A DNA stretch of 64,000 bases. Origin: Franconibacter helveticus LMG 23732. GTDB taxonomy: Bacteria > Pseudomonadota > Gammaproteobacteria > Enterobacterales > Enterobacteriaceae. Shown here one piece after another: positions 45,494 through 56,609 of the stretch. The translations under genes and the position numbers were made by a program. The DNA is taken from contig NZ_AWFX01000011.1 of the NCBI RefSeq assembly GCF_000463115.2, forward strand, positions 62,001-126,000, in the 5' to 3' direction. The notes beneath the pieces were generated by a model. The model searched no databases. It saw nothing but the letters and a program-made list of their open reading frames with translations, and was not told the DNA's origin. Numbering within the stretch: the stretch's first letter is position 1; the number at the start of each line of letters is the position of its first letter.

Positions 45494-46432
45494 ATGAAGC
45501 TGATACGCGGCATACATAATCTCACGCCTGAACACTACGGCTGTGTCCTCACCATCGGTAATTTCGATGGCGTTCACCGTGGCCATCAAGCATTGCTTAA
45601 CGGGCTATGCGAAGAGGGGCGCAAGCGCCATCTTCCGGTCATGGTGATGATTTTCGAACCGCAGCCGCTGGAACTCTTTGCCGCTGACAAAGCGCCCGCC
45701 CGGCTGACGCGTCTGCGTGAAAAGCTTCGCTATCTGGCGCAATGCGGAGTCGACTACGTGCTCTGCGTGCGCTTTGATCGGCGTTTCGCGGCATTGACCG
45801 CGCAAAGCTTTGTCAATGAACTTCTGATTAAGCGTCTGGGCGTGCGTTTTCTCGCCATTGGCGACGATTTCCGCTTCGGCGCTGGTCGCCAGGGCGATTT
45901 CTTGTTATTACAAAAGGCTGCGCGCGAATATGGCTTTGAAGTCACCAGCACGCAGAGCTTTTGCCAGGATGGTTTACGCATCAGCAGCACGGCGGTGCGT
46001 CAGGCGCTGGCGGAAGATAACCTTGAGCAGGCGCAAACGCTGCTGGGCCGTCCGTTCGCCCTCTCTGGCCGCGTTGTGCATGGCGACGCGCTGGGGCGCA
46101 CAATCGGTTTTCCTACGGCGAACATACCGCTGCGCCGTCAGGTCACCCCGGTAAAAGGGGTTTACGCGGTAGAAGTGACGGGGCTTGGCGATAAGCCCGT
46201 GCCCGGCGTCGCCAATATCGGCACCCGTCCAACGGTAGCTGGCTTGCGCCAGCAGTTAGAAGTTCATCTGCTGGACGTTGCAATGGACCTCTACGGACGC
46301 CATATAGATGTGGTGCTGCGTAAAAAAATACGCAATGAGCAGCGGTTTGCCTCGCTTGATGAGCTAAAAGCGCAAATCGCCAGAGATGTAATCACCGCCC
46401 GCGACTTTTTTGGGCTACCGACACCGGCTTAA
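45494..46432 (+). CDS. ribF: Bifunctional riboflavin kinase / FAD synthetase RibF
   Basis: This 312-aa protein (313 in E. coli) has an N-terminal FAD synthetase nucleotidyltransferase domain ([13 protein letters not shown] near residue 20; [11 protein letters not shown] mid-protein) and a C-terminal riboflavin kinase ([23 protein letters not shown]). It makes FMN and FAD. It is the first gene of the ribF-ileS-lspA-fkpB-ispH cluster. Confidence 0.98.
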   Translation: MKLIRGIHNLTPEHYGCVLTIGNFDGVHRGHQALLNGLCEEGRKRHLPVMVMIFEPQPLELFAADKAPARLTRLREKLRYLAQCGVDYVLCVRFDRRFAALTAQSFVNELLIKRLGVRFLAIGDDFRFGAGRQGDFLLLQKAAREYGFEVTSTQSFCQDGLRISSTAVRQALAEDNLEQAQTLLGRPFALSGRVVHGDALGRTIGFPTANIPLRRQVTPVKGVYAVEVTGLGDKPVPGVANIGTRPTVAGLRQQLEVHLLDVAMDLYGRHIDVVLRKKIRNEQRFASLDELKAQIARDVITARDFFGLPTPA

Positions 46433-46479
46433 CGCCTGATCGGCTAATTATCACACCGAAATACGGAACTGAGAATCTG

Positions 46480-49296
46480 ATGAGTGACTATAAATCTACC
46501 CTGAATTTGCCGGAAACAGGGTTCCCGATGCGTGGCGATCTCGCCAAACGTGAACCGGGCATGCTGGCGCGTTGGAATGATGACGATCTGTACGGCATCA
46601 TCCGTAATGCGAAAAAGGGCAAGAAAACCTTCATCCTGCATGATGGCCCTCCTTATGCGAACGGTAGCATTCATATTGGTCACTCGGTAAACAAGATTCT
46701 GAAAGATATCATCGTGAAGTCCAAAGGCCTTTCCGGTTTTGACTCGCCGTATGTGCCGGGTTGGGACTGCCATGGCCTGCCTATCGAGCTGAAAGTTGAA
46801 CAGCTTATCGGCAAGCCGGGCGAGAAAGTCTCTGCCGCTGAGTTTCGCGCCGCGTGCCGTAAATATGCCGCCGAGCAGGTAGACGGTCAGCGTCAGGACT
46901 TTATCCGTCTGGGCGTGCTGGGCGACTGGTCCCATCCGTACCTGACCATGGATTTTAAAACCGAAGCCAACATCATCCGCGCCCTCGGTAAAATCATCGG
47001 CAACGGCCATCTGCACAAAGGCGCGAAGCCGGTACACTGGTGTGTTGACTGTCGTTCTGCGCTGGCTGAAGCCGAAGTGGAGTATTACGACAAAACGTCT
47101 CCGTCTATCGATGTCGTCTTTAATGCGTCAGACGCTGGCGCCGTCGCCGCCAAATTTGGCGCGCAGAAGGTTAACGGCCCGGTTTCCCTGGTTATCTGGA
47201 CCACTACCCCGTGGACGCTGCCGGCGAACCGCGCTATCTCTCTGCATGCAGAGATCGAGTATGTGCTGGTGCAAGTTGAAGGCCAGGCGCTGATCGTGGC
47301 GAAAGATTTGCTTGAAAGCGTAATGAAGCGCGCAGGCATCACCGATTATACCGTTCTTGGCGAAGCAAAAGGCGCGGAGCTGGAGCTGCTGCGCTTTAAA
47401 CATCCGTTCCTGGATTTCGACGTGCCGGCCATTCTTGGCGAGCACGTTACCCTTGATGCGGGCACCGGCGCAGTGCATACCGCTGGCGGCCATGGCCCGG
47501 ACGACTACACCATCAGCCAGAAATATGGTCTGGAGATCGCCAACCCGGTCGGCCCGGACGGCGCTTACCTGCCAGGCACTTACCCGGCGCTGGATGGCGT
47601 TAACGTTTTCAAAGCGAACGATATTATCGTTAACCTGCTGCGCGAGAAGGGCGCGTTGCTGCATGTAGAAAAAATGCTGCACAGCTACCCGCACTGCTGG
47701 CGTCATAAAACGCCGATCATCTTTCGCGCCACCCCGCAGTGGTTCATCAGCATGGATCAAAAAGGGCTGCGCGCGCAGTCGCTGAAAGAGATCAAAGGCG
47801 TGCAGTGGATCCCGGACTGGGGCCAGGCACGCATTGAATCCATGGTCGCTAACCGTCCGGACTGGTGTATTTCTCGCCAGCGCACCTGGGGCGTGCCCAT
47901 GTCGCTGTTCGTCCATAAAGAGACACAAGAGCTGCACCCGCGCACCCAGGAACTGATGGAAGACGTGGCGAAACGCGTGGAAGAAGACGGCATTCAGGCC
48001 TGGTGGGATCTGGACCCGCGCGACATCATGGGCGACGACGCCGACAGCTACGAGAAAGTGCCGGATACCCTCGACGTCTGGTTTGACTCCGGCTCTACGC
48101 ACGCTTCCGTCGTTGACGTGCGCCCGGAATTCGCAGGCCATGCGGCGGATATGTATCTGGAAGGCTCCGACCAGCATCGCGGCTGGTTTATGTCTTCGCT
48201 GATGATCTCTACCGCGATGAAAGGCAAAGCGCCGTATCGTCAGGTATTGACCCACGGCTTCACCGTGGACGGCCAGGGCCGCAAGATGTCGAAATCTATC
48301 GGCAACACCGTCAGCCCGCAGGATGTGATGAACAAGCTGGGCGCGGATATTCTGCGTCTGTGGGTCGCTTCCACCGACTACACCGGCGAAATGGCGGTTT
48401 CTGACGAGATCCTCAAGCGCGCCGCCGACAGCTATCGCCGCATCCGCAACACCGCGCGCTTCCTGCTGGCGAACCTTAACGGGTTCGATCCGGCGAAAGA
48501 TATGGTGAAGCCGGAAGAGATGGTGGTGCTCGACCGCTGGGCAGTAGGCTGCGCAAAAGCCGCGCAGGAAGAGATCATCAAGGCATACGAAGCGTATGAC
48601 TTCCACGAAGTGGTGCAGCGCCTGATGCGCTTCTGCTCCATCGAAATGGGGTCGTTCTACCTTGATATCATCAAAGATCGTCAGTACACCGCAAAAGCCG
48701 ATAGCGTGGCGCGTCGTAGTTGCCAGACCGCGCTTTATCACGTAGCCGAAGCGCTGGTGCGCTGGATGGCGCCGATCATGTCCTTTACGGCGGACGAGAT
48801 CTGGGGCTATCTGCCGGGCGATCGCGAGAAATACGTTTTCACCGGCGAATGGTACACCGGTCTGTTCGGCCTTGCGGAAACCGAAGCGATGAACGACGCG
48901 TTCTGGGATGAACTTTTAAAAGTGCGCGGCGAAGTGAACAAGGTTATCGAACAGGCGCGCGCCGACAAACGCATCGGCGGCTCGCTGGAAGCGGCGGTTA
49001 CCCTGTTTGCCGAGCCGGAACTGGCGGCGAAGCTGACGGCGCTGGGCGATGAATTACGATTCGTCCTGTTGACCTCGCAGGCGAAAGTTGATGATTATGC
49101 GCAGGCGAGCGCAGATGCCCAGCAGAGCGAACTGCTTAAAGGTCTGAAAATCGCGCTCGCAAAAGCCGAAGGTGAGAAATGCCCGCGCTGCTGGCATTAC
49201 ACCAACGATATCGGCAAGGTGGCGGAACACGCAGATATCTGCGGTCGCTGTGTCAGCAACGTAGCCGGCGACGGCGAAAAACGTAAGTTTGCCTGA
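46480..49296 (+). CDS. ileS: Isoleucyl-tRNA synthetase
   Basis: This 938-aa class I synthetase has the E. coli length. HIGH is at 65-68, the KMSKS loop is at 602-606, a CP1 editing domain lies between them ([13 protein letters not shown]), and a C-terminal zinc site has CPRC and CGRC. It charges tRNA-Ile and edits valine. Its TGA overlaps the lspA ATG by one base. Confidence 0.99.
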   Translation: MSDYKSTLNLPETGFPMRGDLAKREPGMLARWNDDDLYGIIRNAKKGKKTFILHDGPPYANGSIHIGHSVNKILKDIIVKSKGLSGFDSPYVPGWDCHGLPIELKVEQLIGKPGEKVSAAEFRAACRKYAAEQVDGQRQDFIRLGVLGDWSHPYLTMDFKTEANIIRALGKIIGNGHLHKGAKPVHWCVDCRSALAEAEVEYYDKTSPSIDVVFNASDAGAVAAKFGAQKVNGPVSLVIWTTTPWTLPANRAISLHAEIEYVLVQVEGQALIVAKDLLESVMKRAGITDYTVLGEAKGAELELLRFKHPFLDFDVPAILGEHVTLDAGTGAVHTAGGHGPDDYTISQKYGLEIANPVGPDGAYLPGTYPALDGVNVFKANDIIVNLLREKGALLHVEKMLHSYPHCWRHKTPIIFRATPQWFISMDQKGLRAQSLKEIKGVQWIPDWGQARIESMVANRPDWCISRQRTWGVPMSLFVHKETQELHPRTQELMEDVAKRVEEDGIQAWWDLDPRDIMGDDADSYEKVPDTLDVWFDSGSTHASVVDVRPEFAGHAADMYLEGSDQHRGWFMSSLMISTAMKGKAPYRQVLTHGFTVDGQGRKMSKSIGNTVSPQDVMNKLGADILRLWVASTDYTGEMAVSDEILKRAADSYRRIRNTARFLLANLNGFDPAKDMVKPEEMVVLDRWAVGCAKAAQEEIIKAYEAYDFHEVVQRLMRFCSIEMGSFYLDIIKDRQYTAKADSVARRSCQTALYHVAEALVRWMAPIMSFTADEIWGYLPGDREKYVFTGEWYTGLFGLAETEAMNDAFWDELLKVRGEVNKVIEQARADKRIGGSLEAAVTLFAEPELAAKLTALGDELRFVLLTSQAKVDDYAQASADAQQSELLKGLKIALAKAEGEKCPRCWHYTNDIGKVAEHADICGRCVSNVAGDGEKRKFA

Positions 49297-49802
49297 TGAG
49301 TAAACCGATTTTCTCAACCGGGCTACGCTGGCTTTGGCTGGTGGTAGCCGTGCTGATTATCGATCTGGGCAGTAAAGCGTTAATCCTCCAGCACTTCGTG
49401 CTGGGGGAGACGGTTTCTCTGTTCCCTTCGCTTAATCTGCATTATGCGCGTAACTATGGCGCCGCTTTTAGTTTCCTCGCCGATAAAGGCGGCTGGCAGC
49501 GCTGGTTTTTCGCCGGGATAGCCATCGGCATCTGCGTGGTGCTTGCGGTGATGATGTACCGCGCTAAAGCGAGCCAGAAGCTGAATAACATTGCTTACGC
49601 GCTGATTATTGGCGGCGCGCTGGGCAACCTGTTTGACCGCCTCTGGCACGGCTTTGTTGTCGACATGATCGATTTTTATGTCGGCGACTGGCACTTCGCC
49701 ACCTTCAACCTCGCCGATACTGCCATCTGTATTGGCGCGGCGCTGGTGGTGCTGGAGGGTTTTTTACCTTCGCCAGGTAAAAAGCAGCCCGACCGCGCCT
49801 GA
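49296..49802 (+). CDS. lspA: Lipoprotein signal peptidase LspA
   Basis: This 168-aa protein has four membrane segments and catalytic aspartates D123 (in [12 protein letters not shown]) and D141 (in FNLADTAI), positions that match the family. It cleaves the signal peptide of diacylglyceryl-prolipoproteins and is the target of globomycin. It is coupled to ileS by a one-base overlap. Confidence 0.98.
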   Translation: MSKPIFSTGLRWLWLVVAVLIIDLGSKALILQHFVLGETVSLFPSLNLHYARNYGAAFSFLADKGGWQRWFFAGIAIGICVVLAVMMYRAKASQKLNNIAYALIIGGALGNLFDRLWHGFVVDMIDFYVGDWHFATFNLADTAICIGAALVVLEGFLPSPGKKQPDRA

Positions 49803-49813
49803 CCTGTTTGACG

Positions 49814-49845
49814 AATGGCGGAGCAATCCGCCATTTCGCTTTTTC
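49814..49845 (+). terminator. Hairpin after lspA
   Basis: AATGGCGGA (49814-49822) and TCCGCCATT (49827-49835) pair around GCAA, followed by TCGCTTTTT. It may cause partial termination before fkpB. Confidence 0.65.
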
Positions 49846-49913
49846 AGGCAACTTTTAATCGCCTTGCAAAGACAAAGACGCAGAACTCCGCTACACATAA
49901 AAGGCTGTAACGC

Positions 49914-50384
49914 ATGACTAACTCTGTACAGAGCAACAGCGCGGTGCTGGTGCATTTCACGCTGAAACTCGAAGATGGCTCCACGGCGGAATCAACGCGC
50001 AATAACGGCAAGCCGGCGCTGTTTCGCCTTGGCGATACGTCGCTCTCCGAGGGGCTTGAGCAACAGTTGCTGGGCCTGCGCGCTGGCGATAAAAAAGCGT
50101 TTTCGCTGGAGCCAGACGCGGCGTTCGGCGTGGCGAGCCCGGACCTTATTCAGTATTTCTCCCGTCGCGACTTTATCGACGCGGGCGAGCCGGAAATCGG
50201 CGCGATTATGTTATTTACCGCTATGGATGGCAGTGAAATGCCGGGCGTTATCCGCGAGGTAAACGGGGATTCCATCACCGTTGACTTTAACCACCCGCTC
50301 GCCGGGCAGACTATCCATTTTGATATTGAAGTGCTGGAAGTCGATCCGGTACTGGAGGAGCCTGATGCAGATCCTGTTGGCTAA
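49914..50384 (+). CDS. fkpB: FKBP-type peptidyl-prolyl isomerase FkpB (SlpA)
   Basis: This 156-aa protein (149 in E. coli) has the SlyD-like FKBP core: [14 protein letters not shown] near the start and the inserted flap domain [16 protein letters not shown]. It acts as cytoplasmic prolyl isomerase and chaperone. The C-terminus is about seven residues longer than E. coli, so the gene overlaps ispH by 20 nt. Confidence 0.96.
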   Translation: MTNSVQSNSAVLVHFTLKLEDGSTAESTRNNGKPALFRLGDTSLSEGLEQQLLGLRAGDKKAFSLEPDAAFGVASPDLIQYFSRRDFIDAGEPEIGAIMLFTAMDGSEMPGVIREVNGDSITVDFNHPLAGQTIHFDIEVLEVDPVLEEPDADPVG

Positions 50385-51315
50385 CCCACGCGGCTTTTGC
50401 GCGGGCGTGGACCGCGCAATCAGTATTGTTGAAAATGCGCTGGCGATTTACGGCGCGCCTATTTATGTCCGCCACGAAGTGGTGCACAACCGCTACGTGG
50501 TGGATAGCCTGCGCGAGCGCGGCGCTATTTTTATTGAGCAGATAAGCGAAGTGCCTGATGGCGCTATCCTGATTTTCTCTGCGCATGGCGTCTCCCAGGC
50601 GGTACGTAACGAAGCGAAAAGCCGCGACTTAACGGTTTTCGACGCCACCTGTCCGCTGGTGACCAAAGTGCATATGGAAGTGGCGCGCGCCAGCCGTCGC
50701 GGTGAAGAGTCGATCCTGATAGGCCATGCCGGTCACCCCGAAGTGGAAGGCACAATGGGGCAGTACAGCAACCCGGAAGGGGGCATGTATCTTGTTGAGT
50801 CGCCGGACGATGTCTGGAAGCTGGAAGTTAAAAACGAGACCAAGCTGTCGTTTATGACCCAGACCACGCTCTCCGTGGACGATACTTCCGACGTGATTGA
50901 CGCGCTGCGCCAAAAATTTCCGAAAATCGTCGGGCCGCGTAAAGACGATATCTGCTACGCCACCACCAACCGTCAGGAAGCGGTGCGTGCGCTTGCTGAG
51001 CAAGCTGACGTCGTGCTGGTCGTGGGGTCGAAAAACTCCTCCAACTCTAACCGCCTGGCCGAACTGGCCCAGCGCATGGGCAAGGCGGCGTTCCTGATTG
51101 ACGATGCCACTGACATTCAGGAAGCCTGGGTAACAGCGGCGAAATGCGTTGGTGTGACCGCCGGCGCTTCTGCGCCCGATATCCTGGTGCAGAACGTGAT
51201 AGCCCGCCTTCAGGAGCTGGGCGGCGGCGAAGCGGTGCCGCTGGAAGGGCGCGAAGAGAACATTGTTTTCGAAGTGCCGAAAGAGCTGCGCATGGATGTT
51301 CGTGAAGTTAACTAA
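50365..51315 (+). CDS. ispH: 4-hydroxy-3-methylbut-2-enyl diphosphate reductase IspH
   Basis: This 316-aa protein has the E. coli length. The first [4Fe-4S] ligand is C12 in [10 protein letters not shown], and the others are in FDATCPLV and KNSSNSNRL-adjacent blocks as in the family. It makes IPP and DMAPP in the last MEP-pathway step. I chose ATG at 50365 within the end of fkpB, with GGAGGAG 5 nt upstream; upstream in-frame codons have no family match. Confidence 0.98.
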   Translation: MQILLANPRGFCAGVDRAISIVENALAIYGAPIYVRHEVVHNRYVVDSLRERGAIFIEQISEVPDGAILIFSAHGVSQAVRNEAKSRDLTVFDATCPLVTKVHMEVARASRRGEESILIGHAGHPEVEGTMGQYSNPEGGMYLVESPDDVWKLEVKNETKLSFMTQTTLSVDDTSDVIDALRQKFPKIVGPRKDDICYATTNRQEAVRALAEQADVVLVVGSKNSSNSNRLAELAQRMGKAAFLIDDATDIQEAWVTAAKCVGVTAGASAPDILVQNVIARLQELGGGEAVPLEGREENIVFEVPKELRMDVREVN

Positions 51316-51341
51316 TCTTCGCCAACGCGGTTTGTGAGAAG

Positions 51342-51374
51342 ATGCCAGACGCTTAACCCGTCTGGCATTTTTTT
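51342..51374 (+). terminator. ispH terminator
   Basis: ATGCCAGACG (51342-51351) and CGTCTGGCAT (51359-51368) pair perfectly, followed by seven Ts. It marks the end of the ribF-ispH cluster. Confidence 0.93.
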
Positions 51375-51386
51375 ATGGAGAAAATC

Positions 51387-52304
51387 ATGAGCCGCTTGCC
51401 CATTATTCTGGATACCGACCCGGGTATCGACGATGCAGTCGCGCTTGCCGCCGCACTCTTTTCGCCTGCGCTTGATTTACAGCTCATCACCACTGTAGCC
51501 GGTAACGTGAGCGTGGAGAAAACCACCCGCAATGCGTTGCAACTGCTGCATTTCTGGCAACGGGATGTGCCGCTGGCGAAGGGCGCCGCCACGCCTCTGG
51601 TACGCCCGCTGCGCGACGCGGCCTGTGTGCATGGCGAGTCCGGAATGGAAGGGTATAACTTTGTCGCCCATGATCGCCTCGCGCCTGACATTCCGGCTTT
51701 TCAGGCGATATATCACTGCCTCTTAGCCAGCAAAACGCCTGTCACTCTGGTTACTATCGGTCCGTTGACGAATATCGCGTTGTTGCTGACCCATTACCCT
51801 GACTGCGTCACCAGAATCAAACGGCTGGTGATGATGGGCGGCTCTGCCGGGCGCGGCAACTTTACCCCCAACGCCGAGTTTAATATCGCCATCGACCCGG
51901 AGGCGGCGGCGCGCGTTTTCCAGAGCGGGCTGGAGATAATAATGTGCGGGCTGGATGTCACAAACAAGGCCATGTTAACGCCGGAATATCTCGCCGCGCT
52001 TCCCACGCTGAACCGCACCGGCGCGATGCTGCATGCGCTCTTTAGCCACTACCGCAGCGGCAGCCTGTCCACCGGGCTGAGAATGCATGACCTCTGCGCC
52101 ATTGCCTGGCTGGTTAAACCTGAACTGTTTACTTTAAAGCCCTGTTTCGTGGCGGTTGAAACGCAGGGCGAATACACTTCCGGCGCAACGGTGGTCGACC
52201 TGGAAGGGCGGTTAAATCAACCCGCTAACGCGCAGGTGGCGCTGGAGATAGACGTGCCTGCCTTTCAGCAGTGGGTGGCGCAAACGCTCGCGCTGGCGCC
52301 GTAG
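51387..52304 (+). CDS. rihC: Ribonucleoside hydrolase RihC
   Basis: This 305-aa protein (304 in E. coli) has the nucleoside hydrolase calcium motif DTDPGIDD at 9-16 and the active-site histidine region near [10 protein letters not shown]. It splits purine and pyrimidine ribonucleosides to base and ribose. I chose ATG at 51387: GGAGA lies 5 nt before it. An in-frame ATG at 51375 follows the ispH terminator T-run and has no ribosome-binding site. Confidence 0.94.
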   Translation: MSRLPIILDTDPGIDDAVALAAALFSPALDLQLITTVAGNVSVEKTTRNALQLLHFWQRDVPLAKGAATPLVRPLRDAACVHGESGMEGYNFVAHDRLAPDIPAFQAIYHCLLASKTPVTLVTIGPLTNIALLLTHYPDCVTRIKRLVMMGGSAGRGNFTPNAEFNIAIDPEAAARVFQSGLEIIMCGLDVTNKAMLTPEYLAALPTLNRTGAMLHALFSHYRSGSLSTGLRMHDLCAIAWLVKPELFTLKPCFVAVETQGEYTSGATVVDLEGRLNQPANAQVALEIDVPAFQQWVAQTLALAP

Positions 52305-52314
52305 CGGAGCGGGT

Positions 52315-53223
52315 TTACTGGCTCTGAACGGTCAGCTTACCGGCGAGATAATCAATCATCGCGCGCATTTTAGCAGGAAGCTGGCGGCCTGCGGACCACA
52401 GCAGCCAGAGCTGGCCGGAGTAAGCGCTGATGAATTCCCACTCCGGCAGCACCTGCACAATTTCGCCGCGCTTTAGCGCTTCTCGCGCCGTAAACAGCGG
52501 CAGGCTGCCAATCCCCAGATGCTGTTTTACCGCGTCCAGCCGCACGCCGGTATGGTTCGCTGCATAGCGGCCATGCGTCTGCACGACCAGCGTTTTGCCG
52601 TGCTGGCGAAACTTCCATCGCGAATCTGCCGGCGTTTCCCCAAGGCTGATACAGCTGTGATTACGCAGATCCCGAGGATGCTGTGGCGCGCCGTGCTGCG
52701 CCAGATAATGCGGCGTGGCGCACAACAGATGGGTAATCGGCATCAGCGCTTTACCGTGCAAACCGGGCGAAGGGGTGTCGGTAATCCGCAGCGCCAGGTC
52801 GACGCCGTCGTCAATCAGGTCCATATAGCGGTCTTCAAGCCTCAGGCGAACGTCGATTTGCGGGTAGCGGGCCAGAAATTCCGGCATGACCGGATGCAAA
52901 ACAAAACGGCCTACCGCTTTAGGTACGCTCAGGGTAAGCGTACCTTGCGGCTCCTGCTGGCCGACCGCCCCATGAGCAAGCACCTGACGCGCTGAATCCA
53001 TCATTACGGCGGCGGATTTCAGCACTTCGGCGCCCGCGTCGCTCAGGCGCAGCTTGCGGGTGGTGCGGTGCAACAGCTTCACGCCAAGCTCCTTTTCCAG
53101 CCGTGAAATACTTCGGCTGACGGAGGAGGGGGCGGTGCCAAGCTTGCGGGCGGCGGCGGAAAAGCTGCCGCTTTCCACCACAATGACAAACGCGGCGATT
53201 TCAGGCAAAAGCGTCAGGTTCAT
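52315..53223 (-). CDS. LysR-family transcriptional regulator, divergent to the AlaX-type gene
   Basis: This 302-aa LysR protein has its HTH in the first 60 residues (FVIVVESGSFSAAARKLGTAP, then SSVSRSISRLEKEL) and a CrgA-like ligand domain. I chose ATG at 53223, nine codons inside the longest frame (ATG 53250), because LysR proteins usually have only a few residues before the first helix. Neither start has a strong ribosome-binding site. It is convergent with rihC (10 nt apart) and divergent from the AlaX-type gene 94 nt away, its likely target. No named orthologue was recognised. Confidence 0.85.
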   Translation of the reverse strand: MNLTLLPEIAAFVIVVESGSFSAAARKLGTAPSSVSRSISRLEKELGVKLLHRTTRKLRLSDAGAEVLKSAAVMMDSARQVLAHGAVGQQEPQGTLTLSVPKAVGRFVLHPVMPEFLARYPQIDVRLRLEDRYMDLIDDGVDLALRITDTPSPGLHGKALMPITHLLCATPHYLAQHGAPQHPRDLRNHSCISLGETPADSRWKFRQHGKTLVVQTHGRYAANHTGVRLDAVKQHLGIGSLPLFTAREALKRGEIVQVLPEWEFISAYSGQLWLLWSAGRQLPAKMRAMIDYLAGKLTVQSQ

Positions 53224-53317
53224 ATTTGTGCGTAGGGTGCAAAGGTTCATTGTCAGGTGACGGGATTATCTTCCCGGGATTAACCAATATACTGTCTGGC
53301 TAACCGGGAGGACAACG

Positions 53318-53950
53318 ATGACTGAAAGATGCTATTACACCAGCGATGCAATAAGCGGCGAAGCGCAGGTCTTACGCTGCGAGGCAAACGGCGATGGCTT
53401 ATATGAAGTGGAACTTAACGCCACGCTTTTTCATCCGCAGGGCGGCGGACAGCCTGCCGACAGCGGGACTCTTAACGGCATTCCTGTTGTGCGCCTGGAG
53501 AACCGTGGCGAGCAAGTTATTCATTTTCTTGAGCAGCCTGTAGCGGAAGAGACAGTCAGGCTTGAGATAGATGCCCCGCTGCGCAAGCGCCACTCTCGCT
53601 GGCATTCGGCCGGACATTTGATTGGTTATGCCGGCGAAGAGGCGGGCTGGCGTCCTGTCAAAGCGCATCACTGGCCTGGCGAAGGGAAAATTACCTTTAG
53701 CGCGGCGCAGGACGCAGCTGCGCCAGACATCTCAACATTGAGTGACAAAATTGCAGCCTGGATTGCCGCCGATTTGCCGCGCCGGGTAACCTTTAAGGAT
53801 ACGCTTCGTCAGGTGCGCTTCGGCGATTTACCCATTTATGGCTGCGGCGGTACGCACGTGGCTTCGCTTGCAGAACTCGGCGAAGTAAAGCTTACCAGCC
53901 TGAAAATCAAAAAAGGCCAGTTGATAGTGGCTTATCAGTTGGAAGAGTAA
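53318..53950 (+). CDS. Alanyl-tRNA editing protein (AlaX-type)
   Basis: This 210-aa stand-alone editing domain is homologous to the AlaRS/ThrRS second additional domain. LFHPQGGGQPADSG lies at 37-50, and the zinc ligands HxxxH are H96 and H100 (HSAGH) with C176 and H180 (CGGTH). AlaX proteins hydrolyse Ser- or Gly-mischarged tRNA-Ala. Some members of this architecture act on other aminoacyl-tRNAs or amino acid derivatives. It has no AlaRS catalytic core. GGGAGGA precedes the ATG at 53318. E. coli lacks this gene between rihC and dapB. LysR control of a tRNA-editing gene is unusual. Confidence 0.85.
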   Translation: MTERCYYTSDAISGEAQVLRCEANGDGLYEVELNATLFHPQGGGQPADSGTLNGIPVVRLENRGEQVIHFLEQPVAEETVRLEIDAPLRKRHSRWHSAGHLIGYAGEEAGWRPVKAHHWPGEGKITFSAAQDAAAPDISTLSDKIAAWIAADLPRRVTFKDTLRQVRFGDLPIYGCGGTHVASLAELGEVKLTSLKIKKGQLIVAYQLEE

Positions 53951-54136
53951 ACCACGCCGCTAAAACCGGTTCGCTTATTTTGCAGGCGTATGCTTATCCC
54001 TGAAAAGCTTACGCCTTTCATGTCTTTTACTGATATCCCCTTCGTTTTGTCATAAATTTCTAATTATGGGCGTTTTCGGCTGGCGGCCCGCCTGCGGGCT
54101 GGTTACCCTGAGAACGTTTTGTAAGCAATTTTTTAA

Positions 54137-54976
<840 letters not shown>

Positions 54977-55028
54977 AAAGAATTACCCATCGTGATGTGG
55001 TTATTACAATCATAACTAATTGATTGGC

Positions 55029-55056
55029 AGGGCAATAATTTATTGCCCTTTTTATT
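55029..55056 (+). terminator. dapB terminator
   Basis: AGGGCAATA (55029-55037) and TATTGCCCT (55041-55049) pair around ATT, followed by a T-rich tail. Confidence 0.88.
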
Positions 55057-55306
55057 TTTGTTTTTTTAATTGGTTACATGCGTTTTTTTATAGCAATACT
55101 TCATAAATAATGGTTTTGGTCACGATTTTTGTTGCCTTTCTGTAAATTTTGACCAAATGGTCCGCTTTTTTCATGCTGGCTACCCTGTTTTCTTTTTTCA
55201 CTGGCAACGAAACGGTTTCGTCGCTGACTTTTCCATGGGTTTTGTTGCTGTTTAAGCTTATTTCATCTCAGAGCGCTAAAAATATCAGAAAAAATCACCT
55301 TCAGAG

Positions 55307-55335
55307 TAGACTTTGCCCCGCCTTCTCTCTAGAAT
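55307..55335 (+). promoter_or_regulatory. carAB upstream promoter P1
   Basis: TAGACT (55307-55312), a 17-bp spacer and TAGAAT (55330-55335), followed by GCCGCCGTTTGCC as in the E. coli car P1 initially transcribed region, which is controlled by pyrimidines. The long AT-rich stretch upstream (about 55060-55300) has no gene and would carry the IHF, PepA and PurR contacts known in E. coli. Confidence 0.65.
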
Positions 55336-55394
55336 GCCGCCGTTTGCCAAAAATTCGTCAGGCAGGCTGTTTTGCAATTGATTCATCACCTCGA

Positions 55395-55433
55395 TTTGAA
55401 TTAATATGCAAATAAATTGACTGTTTATTCCCT
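55395..55433 (+). promoter_or_regulatory. ArgR operator (two ARG boxes) at carAB P2
   Basis: Box 1 at 55395-55412 reads TTTGAATTAATATGCAAA, one mismatch from the 18-bp ARG consensus. Box 2 at 55416-55433 reads ATTGACTGTTTATTCCCT, with about three mismatches. They are separated by 3 bp, the standard tandem spacing. The pair lies just before the carA ribosome-binding site, so arginine-bound ArgR should block P2. Confidence 0.85.
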
Positions 55434-55443
55434 GGAGGACGTT

Positions 55444-56592
55444 TTGATTAAGTCAGCGCTGTTGGTTCTGGAAGACGGGACCCAATTTTACGGTCGGGCC
55501 ATTGGGGCATCAGGTTCGGCGGTTGGGGAAGTCGTTTTCAATACTTCAATGACCGGTTATCAAGAAATCCTCACTGATCCTTCCTACTCCCGCCAGATTG
55601 TCACTCTTACTTATCCCCATATCGGTAATGTCGGCACTAACGAAGCCGACGCAGAATCCTCTCAGGTGCATGCCCAGGGGCTTGTGATTCGCGACCTGCC
55701 GCTGATTGCCAGCAACTACCGCAACACCGAGGATCTTTCTTCTTACCTTAAGCGCCATAACATCGTGGCGATTGCCGATATCGATACCCGTAAGCTGACC
55801 CGCCTGCTGCGTGAAAAAGGCGCGCAGAACGGCTGCATCATCGCAGGCGATAATCTCGACGCCCGCCTGGCGCTGGAAAAAGCAAAAGGGTTCCCGGGGC
55901 TGAATGGTATGGACCTGGCGAAAGAAGTCAGCACGGCTGAACCTTACAGCTGGACGCAGGGAAGCTGGACGCTTTCAGGCGAGCTACCGGAAGCGAAGAA
56001 AGAAGAAGAACTCCCGTATCACGTGGTGGCTTACGACTACGGCGTGAAGCGCAACATTTTGCGCATGCTGGTTGACCGCGGCTGTCGTTTGACCGTCGTG
56101 CCGGCGAAAACCTCTGCGGAAGAGGTGCTGAAAATGAAACCGGACGGCGTATTCCTTTCGAATGGCCCGGGCGACCCGGCGCCGTGCGACTACGCCATCG
56201 AAGCGATTGAGCATTTCCTGCAAACCGAGCTGCCGGTATTCGGCATCTGCCTCGGCCACCAGCTGCTGGCGCTGGCAAGCGGCGCGAAAACCGTGAAGAT
56301 GAAGTTCGGCCATCACGGCGGCAACCACCCGGTAAAAGATATCGACAACAACCGCGTTATGATAACGGCCCAGAACCACGGCTTCGCTGTAGATGAAGCT
56401 ACGCTGCCCGCTAACCTGCGCGTGACGCACAAATCGCTGTTCGACGGTACGCTACAGGGCATTCACCGCACCGACAAACCCGCTTTCAGCTTCCAGGGCC
56501 ACCCGGAAGCGAGCCCGGGTCCGCATGATGCCGCGCCGCTGTTTGACCATTTCATTGACTTAATTGCGCACTACCGTAAGACCGCCAAATAA
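55444..56592 (+). CDS. carA: Carbamoyl-phosphate synthase small subunit
   Basis: This 382-aa protein has the E. coli CarA length from the TTG at 55444, with TGGAGGA 5-11 nt upstream. E. coli carA also starts with UUG. An upstream in-frame TTG (55417) lies inside the ArgR boxes and has no ribosome-binding site. The C-terminal class I glutaminase has FGICLGHQ (nucleophile Cys) and the late HPE triad (GHPEASPG). It supplies ammonia from glutamine to CarB. Confidence 0.98.
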   Translation: MIKSALLVLEDGTQFYGRAIGASGSAVGEVVFNTSMTGYQEILTDPSYSRQIVTLTYPHIGNVGTNEADAESSQVHAQGLVIRDLPLIASNYRNTEDLSSYLKRHNIVAIADIDTRKLTRLLREKGAQNGCIIAGDNLDARLALEKAKGFPGLNGMDLAKEVSTAEPYSWTQGSWTLSGELPEAKKEEELPYHVVAYDYGVKRNILRMLVDRGCRLTVVPAKTSAEEVLKMKPDGVFLSNGPGDPAPCDYAIEAIEHFLQTELPVFGICLGHQLLALASGAKTVKMKFGHHGGNHPVKDIDNNRVMITAQNHGFAVDEATLPANLRVTHKSLFDGTLQGIHRTDKPAFSFQGHPEASPGPHDAAPLFDHFIDLIAHYRKTAK

Positions 56593-56609
56593 TCAGGAGA
56601 AAATGAAAC

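Noticed and set aside
47128-48741. 537-codon open frame antisense to ileS
   Set aside because: Same artefact; ileS on the other strand is unambiguous.
55149-55415. 88-codon open frame in the carA upstream region
   Set aside because: It runs across the car P1 promoter and an ARG box and has no family resemblance; the region is regulatory.
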